Assembly (NCBI GenBank): GCA_964461765.1
Contig: CAYWVS010000093.1
Span: 1-9,344, forward strand
DNA length: 9,344 nucleotides
Direction: 5' to 3'
Source: JAVVUJ01 sp964461765
GTDB lineage: Bacteria > Bacillota > Clostridia > Peptostreptococcales > Anaerovoracaceae
A model generated the notes under the pieces. The model was not told where the DNA came from, made no database searches, and saw only the letters and a list, made by a program, of their open reading frames with translations. The translations under genes and the position numbers were made by a program. Positions 6,442 through 9,344 of this stretch are shown one piece after another (positions within the stretch are counted from its first letter, which is position 1; the number at the start of each line of letters is the position of its first letter).

Positions 6442-7227
6442 ATGAAGTTTCATGAAAAGTTACAAAAGTTAAGAAAAGAAAAAGGTATGTCTCAGGAAAG
6501 CCTTGCAGAGATATTAAATGTTTCTAGGCAAGCTATTTCAAAATGGGAGTCCGGTCAGTCATATCCTGAGATGGATAAGTTGATTGCACTCAGTGAAATG
6601 TTTAGTATAACTCTTGACAATCTTGTTAAAGACGGTGAGATAAAAACGGATCAAAACAATTCGATAAGTGAACCATTTTGGCTAAGCAGGGGAAATTATT
6701 ACGAATATAAAAGTAAAAGAACTTTGTTTGGATTGCCCCTCGTTCATATAAATATCGGTAGAGGTTTCAGAAAAGCGAAAGGTATTGTTGCAATCGGTAA
6801 TGCTGCAACAGGACTTGTTTCTTTTGGGCTTGCTTCAATAGGAATCCTATCTGGAGGGGTTGCATCTGTGGGGCTTGTCAGCTTGGGAGCACTATGTGTT
6901 GGAGCATTACTCTCTGTTGGCGGAATATCAGTAGGGACAATTTCAATAGGAGCCATTGCTGTGGGCGTTTTTACCATAGGAGCAGTATCTGTTGGTATGT
7001 TTTCCCTTGGGGCTTGCTCTATTGCAAGTCATATCGCTATTGGTGATTATGCACAGGGACATATAGCCATAGGCAGGATCGTAAGCGGAGAAAAAATCAT
7101 TGAAGTAAGTGAAACGGACCGTATCTTCGTTGATGTATCTAAGGAACAAGTAAGAAACCTGATAAACTCTGAATTCCCAAAAATGTGGAAATATATAACA
7201 GATATGATTTCGGGACTTTTTAAGTAA
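6442..7227 (+). CDS. XRE-family HTH protein with glycine pentad-repeat tail
   Basis: The N-terminal part (about residues 5-60) is a Cro/C1-type HTH: KLRKEKGMSQESLAEIL, then VSRQAISKWESGQSYPEMDKL, so it should bind DNA. A linker with EPFWLSRGNYYEYKSKRTLFGLPLVH follows. From about residue 114 to 194 there are 16 tandem units of five residues starting with glycine (typical forms GTISI, GAVSV, GMFSL), with one six-residue unit at 154-159. The repeat resumes at 201-220 (GDYAQ, GHIAI). A short C-terminal segment ends EFPKMWKYITDMISGLFK. The tail could fold as a pentapeptide-like beta solenoid or sit in the membrane; the sequence alone does not decide. I recall similar proteins in gut Firmicutes without a known role. 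ATG 6442 has a modest RBS (AGGTG 6432-6436 or AAGGA 6426-6430). Confidence 0.88.
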   Translation: MKFHEKLQKLRKEKGMSQESLAEILNVSRQAISKWESGQSYPEMDKLIALSEMFSITLDNLVKDGEIKTDQNNSISEPFWLSRGNYYEYKSKRTLFGLPLVHINIGRGFRKAKGIVAIGNAATGLVSFGLASIGILSGGVASVGLVSLGALCVGALLSVGGISVGTISIGAIAVGVFTIGAVSVGMFSLGACSIASHIAIGDYAQGHIAIGRIVSGEKIIEVSETDRIFVDVSKEQVRNLINSEFPKMWKYITDMISGLFK

Positions 7228-7291
7228 AACTCAAAATTGATAAGTACAGCTCTAATTAGCGTGGGAAATATTTGAAAGAAGGTAATATAAT

Positions 7292-7451
7292 ATGAATTAA
7301 TTCAAGTAGGAAAACAAAGCTATTGCATCAACTGTCCTGCAAAATAGGTGTGTACAGAGCAAATGATACCGAGGTCTATTTGATTGATAGTGGCAATGAC
7401 TAGGAAGCAGGCAGAAGGGTGCGCAAAATCTTAACGAAAAAATAGGAAATC
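7292..7451 (+). pseudogene. Remnant of a metallo-beta-lactamase-fold hydrolase, N-terminal part
   Basis: After correcting lesions, this region encodes ELIQVGKQSYCINCPAK, then IGVYRANDTEVYLIDSGND, then EAGRRVRKIL, which matches the N-terminal strands of MBL-fold hydrolases (the LIDSGND stretch precedes the metal-site region in that family). Three lesions are visible: a one-base loss just after ATG 7292, a one-base loss in the A-run at 7341-7344, and a TAG at 7401-7403 where lysine is usual. An RBS-like GAAGG (7278-7282) still precedes the ATG. Similarity ends near 7451, before the HxHxDH metal motif, so most of the gene is missing. It is certainly not a functional gene; the family assignment rests on pattern recognition. 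Confidence 0.65.
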
Positions 7452-7477
7452 AATAAAAACCATATAATAAATAAATA

Positions 7478-7521
7478 TAATATGACTATCTCTTGTCATA
7501 TTAAGTGTTATACAATATATA
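7478..7521 (+). promoter_or_regulatory. Promoter with overlapping dyad for the GyrI-like gene
   Basis: TTGTCA (7493-7498), 17 nt, TATATA (7516-7521) would start transcription near 7528, about 20 nt before ATG 7548. The -35 overlaps the right arm of a perfect 9-bp inverted repeat, TAATATGAC (7478-7486) and GTCATATTA (7495-7503), separated by 8 nt. This is a plausible repressor or activator site; the regulator is unknown. Confidence 0.5.
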
Positions 7522-7547
7522 AAAAGAACACTTTAAGGAGATTTGAA

Positions 7548-8165
7548 ATGAAATATGACTGGAAAAAACAAGAGAAAGACATTTATTTGCCTAAACAGCA
7601 GCCGCAGCTCGTTACAATACCAAACTATCATTTTTTTACCATTGAGGGAAAAGGCAACCCTAATGACGAGACCTTTTCAGAGGCAATCGGTGTTTTATAC
7701 TCCCTTTGTTATGGAATTAAAATGCTACCGAAAAAAGGGATTAACCCTGAGGGATACTTTGATTATGCCATATACCCATTAGAGGGCATATGGGATTTAA
7801 GCGATGAAGCAAAAGATGCACAGGTCTTTGATAAGAACGAACTTATCTATAAAATAATGATTAGGCAGCCTGAATTTGTAACTCATGAATTGGCTTTGGA
7901 AACCATTGAGAGAGTAAAAGCAAAAAAACCACATGCTTTCTTAGATAAGGCTCGTTTTGAAAGTATTGAGGATGGACAATGTGTTCAAATGCTTCACCTT
8001 GGATCTTACGATGATGAGCCTGAGAGCTTTGAGAAAATGAGAAGTTTTTGCGAACAAAATAATTTTAATCGTCAGGATTTAAGACATCGTGAAATATACT
8101 TAACTGATGCTCGAAAAACTGCACCTGAAAAATTAAAAACAGTTCTTAGATATTTTATAAAGTAA
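7548..8165 (+). CDS. GyrI-like small-molecule-binding domain protein
   Basis: This 205-residue protein matches the stand-alone GyrI-like family: MKYDWKKQEKDIYLPKQQP at the start, then LVTIPNYHFFTIEGKGNPND, FSEAIGVLYSLCYGIKM, YPLEGIWDLS around 76-85, IMIRQPEF around 104-110, VQMLHLGSYDDEPESFEKM around 146-164, and HREIYLTDARK near the C-terminus. The fold is the two-fold domain also seen in MerR/AraC-type effector-binding regions, which binds hydrophobic or cationic small molecules; some members hydrolyse cyclopropanoid toxins or bind gyrase. The activity here is unknown. There is no DNA-binding domain. The start is ATG 7548 behind AAGGAG (7535-7540) at 7 nt; an in-frame ATG at 7482 would add 22 unrelated residues and lies within the promoter dyad. 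The next gene is 53 nt downstream and probably cotranscribed. Confidence 0.9.
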   Translation: MKYDWKKQEKDIYLPKQQPQLVTIPNYHFFTIEGKGNPNDETFSEAIGVLYSLCYGIKMLPKKGINPEGYFDYAIYPLEGIWDLSDEAKDAQVFDKNELIYKIMIRQPEFVTHELALETIERVKAKKPHAFLDKARFESIEDGQCVQMLHLGSYDDEPESFEKMRSFCEQNNFNRQDLRHREIYLTDARKTAPEKLKTVLRYFIK

Positions 8166-8218
8166 TTTAAATATTTGATGCAAACTAATGAATAAAATAA
8201 TGATAGAGGAGAACCTTT

Positions 8219-8908
8219 ATGGCTACAAGTATAGATTTTATTGAATATGTCTGTCAACAGATTTCTGGTGTGGGAGAAATTCGATACAAAAAAATGTTCG
8301 GAGAATACATGGTTTATGTTGATGACAAACCCATACTTTTGGTTTGTGATAATATGGTTTACGTAAAAAAACATGACTGTATTCTTCATAAGATGGAAGA
8401 CGCCGAAAAAGGGTGCCCTTATCAGGGGGCAAAGGAACATTTTATCCTAGATATAGATCAAACTGAACTATGTAAAGAAATCATAGAACTACTTCTGCCT
8501 GTTACCCCCGTACCAAAACCGAAAAAAAAGAGCAAGCCAAACCCAAATGACAATGGGATAGAGGAATATATCCGCACTTGTGATCCCGAAGTACAAGCAG
8601 TCCTTCAGGAGCTTCGTGGATTTATTAAGCAACATGCACCTCAAGCCACTGAGAAAATCTCATGGTCAATGCCGACATTTTATCTAAACGGCAACCTTGT
8701 TCATTTTATGGCACATAAAAAACACATAGGGTTTTATCCCGGTGCAAGTGGCATTGAACATTTTATTACAGATTTTGATGAACTTGGCCTCAAATATTCC
8801 AAAGGTGCGGTGCAATTTCCTCTCAGCAAGTCGTTGCCCTGGGATTTGATAAAGCGGATGGTGATATTTAAAGTCAAGGAAAATACCATTATCCCATCTC
8901 TTTCATAA
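8219..8908 (+). CDS. TfoX N-terminal domain / DUF1801 fusion protein
   Basis: The 229-residue product joins two small domains. Residues 1-95 resemble the TfoX N-terminal domain (IRYKKMFGEYMVYVDDKPILLVCDNMVYVK around 21-50). A basic, proline-rich linker (PVTPVPKPKKKSKPNPNDN, about 94-112) follows. Residues 113-225 match DUF1801/YdhG-like proteins, a frataxin-like fold, with EKISWSMPTFYLNGNLVHF, HIGFYPGASGIEHF and SKGAVQFPLSKSLPWDLI. TfoX proteins regulate competence in Proteobacteria, but Firmicute TfoX-N proteins are mostly uncharacterised; YdhG has been annotated as a possible iron chaperone. The role of the fusion is unknown. ATG 8219 has AGAGGAG (8205-8211) 7 nt upstream. It follows the GyrI-like gene closely, and the two may share the 7493-7521 promoter. 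Confidence 0.87.
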   Translation: MATSIDFIEYVCQQISGVGEIRYKKMFGEYMVYVDDKPILLVCDNMVYVKKHDCILHKMEDAEKGCPYQGAKEHFILDIDQTELCKEIIELLLPVTPVPKPKKKSKPNPNDNGIEEYIRTCDPEVQAVLQELRGFIKQHAPQATEKISWSMPTFYLNGNLVHFMAHKKHIGFYPGASGIEHFITDFDELGLKYSKGAVQFPLSKSLPWDLIKRMVIFKVKENTIIPSLS

Positions 8909-9046
8909 TACCTATTTTTTTAAGTATTTTAGCTTACGCTTGTTTAAAAAACAATTATTGTAAAAAACGGCCGAACTCAGATAACGAAAGCTATGATAAC
9001 GATGCATTTTCATCATATGGCTTTTCACACACAAACTTTTTCATCC
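8909..9046. other. Short AT-rich intergenic stretch
   Basis: No coding sequence is apparent. It contains TTGTTT (8940-8945) / AAACAA (8949-8954) and ACAAT (8951-8955) / ATTGT (8957-8961), which are small overlapping dyads. A weak AATAC/GTATT hairpin (8907-8928) just after the upstream stop is too poor to call a terminator. Confidence 0.4.
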
Positions 9047-9075
9047 TTGACAAGACTAAGTCTTCGTGATAAGAT
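9047..9075 (+). promoter_or_regulatory. Strong promoter of the tryptophan leader
   Basis: TTGACA (9047-9052), 17 nt, TAAGAT (9070-9075), with an extended -10 TG at 9067-9068. The predicted start near 9082 gives a leader of about 16 nt before the leader-peptide ATG, containing its RBS. The spacer holds a 13-nt palindrome, AAGACT-A-AGTCTT (9052-9064), placed where a repressor could block polymerase. Confidence 0.75.
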
Positions 9076-9097
9076 ATAAATAATCATGGAGGTTACA

Positions 9098-9196
9098 ATG
9101 AACAATAATTATATTTCAATAAATACAAAAGCATGGCGTTGGTGGAACTCTGGTAAACTAAACAGGGTCACTTTGTCGTGGGAAGGTATTTTTTGA
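9098..9196 (+). CDS. trpL: Tryptophan-rich leader peptide (attenuator)
   Basis: This is a 32-residue peptide with tryptophan at positions 13, 15, 16 and 28 (A-W-R-W-W-N-S-G and L-S-W-E-G-I-F). ATG 9098 has a strong GGAGG (9088-9092) at 5 nt and lies about 16 nt from a predicted transcription start. The TGA (9194-9196) is 41 nt before an intrinsic terminator. Four tryptophan codons in 32, three of them clustered, is far above chance and is the hallmark of a leader whose translation senses charged tRNA-Trp. The peptide itself probably has no function other than being translated. The controlled gene is outside the window, so trpL is a role-based name. A role for the peptide as a small protein is possible but less likely given the surrounding RNA structures. 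Confidence 0.75.
   Translation: MNNNYISINTKAWRWWNSGKLNRVTLSWEGIF
9147..9168 (+). promoter_or_regulatory. Pause-type hairpin after the tryptophan codons
   Basis: ACTCTG (9147-9152) can pair with CAGGGT (9163-9168), six pairs including one G-U, beginning 1 nt after the W-R-W-W codons (9134-9145). A ribosome stalled on those codons would melt it. Its position fits the first hairpin of an attenuator; its stability is modest. Confidence 0.35.
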
Positions 9197-9244
9197 TTTA
9201 ATTATGTAACCTAATTTTTTTAACATAATAGTCAATTCCCTCGG
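9176..9244 (+). promoter_or_regulatory. Candidate antiterminator pairing
   Basis: TCGTGGGAA (9176-9184) pairs with TTCCCTCGG (9236-9244): eight pairs including one G-U wobble, with one internal T-T mismatch. The downstream strand is the left arm of the terminator, so the two structures exclude each other. The upstream strand is codons 27-29 of the leader peptide. A ribosome reaching the stop codon would cover it and favour the terminator, whereas one stalled at tryptophan codons 13-16 would leave it free. Confidence 0.5.
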
Positions 9245-9271
9245 TTAACGAAAGTGAGCCGGGGTTTTTTT
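9238..9271 (+). terminator. Attenuator terminator downstream of the leader peptide
   Basis: CCC-T-CGGTT-A-AC (9238-9249) folds back on GTGAGCCGGGG (9254-9264) with a GAAA tetraloop (9250-9253), one bulged T and one A-G mismatch. Seven T residues follow at once (9265-9271). This is a textbook intrinsic terminator on the plus strand, in the position expected of an attenuator. Confidence 0.85.
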
Positions 9272-9280
9272 ATTATGTAA

Positions 9281-9302
9281 GAAATATCGCTTGCGATATT
9301 TC
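9281..9302. repeat. Perfect 10-bp inverted repeat after the attenuator
   Basis: GAAATATCGC (9281-9290) and GCGATATTTC (9293-9302) are exact reverse complements separated only by TT. The dyad begins 10 nt after the terminator U-tract. There is no U-tract behind it on either strand. It could be an operator, an RNA stem in the leader of the next gene, or the end of a dispersed repeat. Confidence 0.6.
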
Positions 9303-9344
9303 TGGAATATCAAAGAACGTACCTTGCAAAGCGTCGCCCCTTGC

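Noticed and set aside
6744..6977. Minus-strand open frame opposite the pentad repeats, itself repetitive (P-T-x-x-x pattern)
   Set aside because: The repetition is the mirror of the glycine pentads on the plus strand; there is no start signal.
7482..7547. 22-residue N-terminal extension of the GyrI-like protein
   Set aside because: The extension covers the promoter and dyad, and family similarity begins at ATG 7548, which has the proper RBS.
8072..8440. 122-residue minus-strand open frame across the GyrI-like/TfoX junction
   Set aside because: It is antisense to two recognised genes, with no RBS and no family resemblance.
9082..9271. T-box or other tRNA-sensing riboswitch controlling the downstream gene
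   Set aside because: The leader is too short for a T-box and I see no conserved T-box sequence; the tryptophan-rich ORF explains the structure better.
9245..9344. Minus-strand open frame entering from the right edge and ending in the trp terminator
   Set aside because: It is short, cut by the window edge, and runs through the terminator hairpin; reported only as a possible repeat, not as a gene.

Overview
The window looks like chromosomal DNA from a low-GC Firmicute, most likely a Clostridia relative. It is AT-rich, genes start behind strong AAGGAG/GGAGG ribosome binding sites, and the gene families (ECF sigma/ABC operons, XRE regulators with glycine pentad tails, GyrI-like proteins) are typical of that group. 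I cannot name the species.

Positions 1-4244 hold a tightly packed plus-strand operon. It contains an ECF-type sigma factor (5' end outside the window), a six-helix membrane protein, an ABC ATPase and two ABC-2-type permeases. The first four genes overlap one another and the last two are 2 nt apart, so the products are probably made in step. A hairpin at 4321-4356 separates this operon from a convergent minus-strand pair (5603-4373): a second ECF sigma factor and a single-pass membrane protein that is probably its anti-sigma factor. An ECF-like promoter lies directly upstream of that pair, suggesting autoregulation.

Positions 5604-6441 are mostly regulatory and AT-rich. They include one small gene of unknown function (80 aa) that ends in a strong intrinsic terminator. 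A near-consensus promoter for the next gene lies inside that same terminator. The next gene (6442-7227) encodes an XRE-type HTH fused to a long run of five-residue glycine repeats. It is followed by the wreck of a metallo-beta-lactamase-fold gene (7292-7451), visible only after two frameshifts are corrected and one stop is ignored. Then come a GyrI-like protein (7548-8165), with a dyad over its promoter, and a TfoX-N/DUF1801 fusion protein (8219-8908), probably cotranscribed.

The last 300 bases carry what looks like a complete tryptophan attenuator. It has a strong promoter (9047-9075), a 32-residue leader peptide containing W-R-W-W and a further W (9098-9196), an alternative antiterminator pairing, and an intrinsic terminator (9238-9271). 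The controlled gene, presumably trpE or another tryptophan biosynthesis or transport gene, lies beyond the right edge. This is the most interesting element, because Firmicutes are better known for T-box or TRAP control of tryptophan genes than for leader-peptide attenuation.
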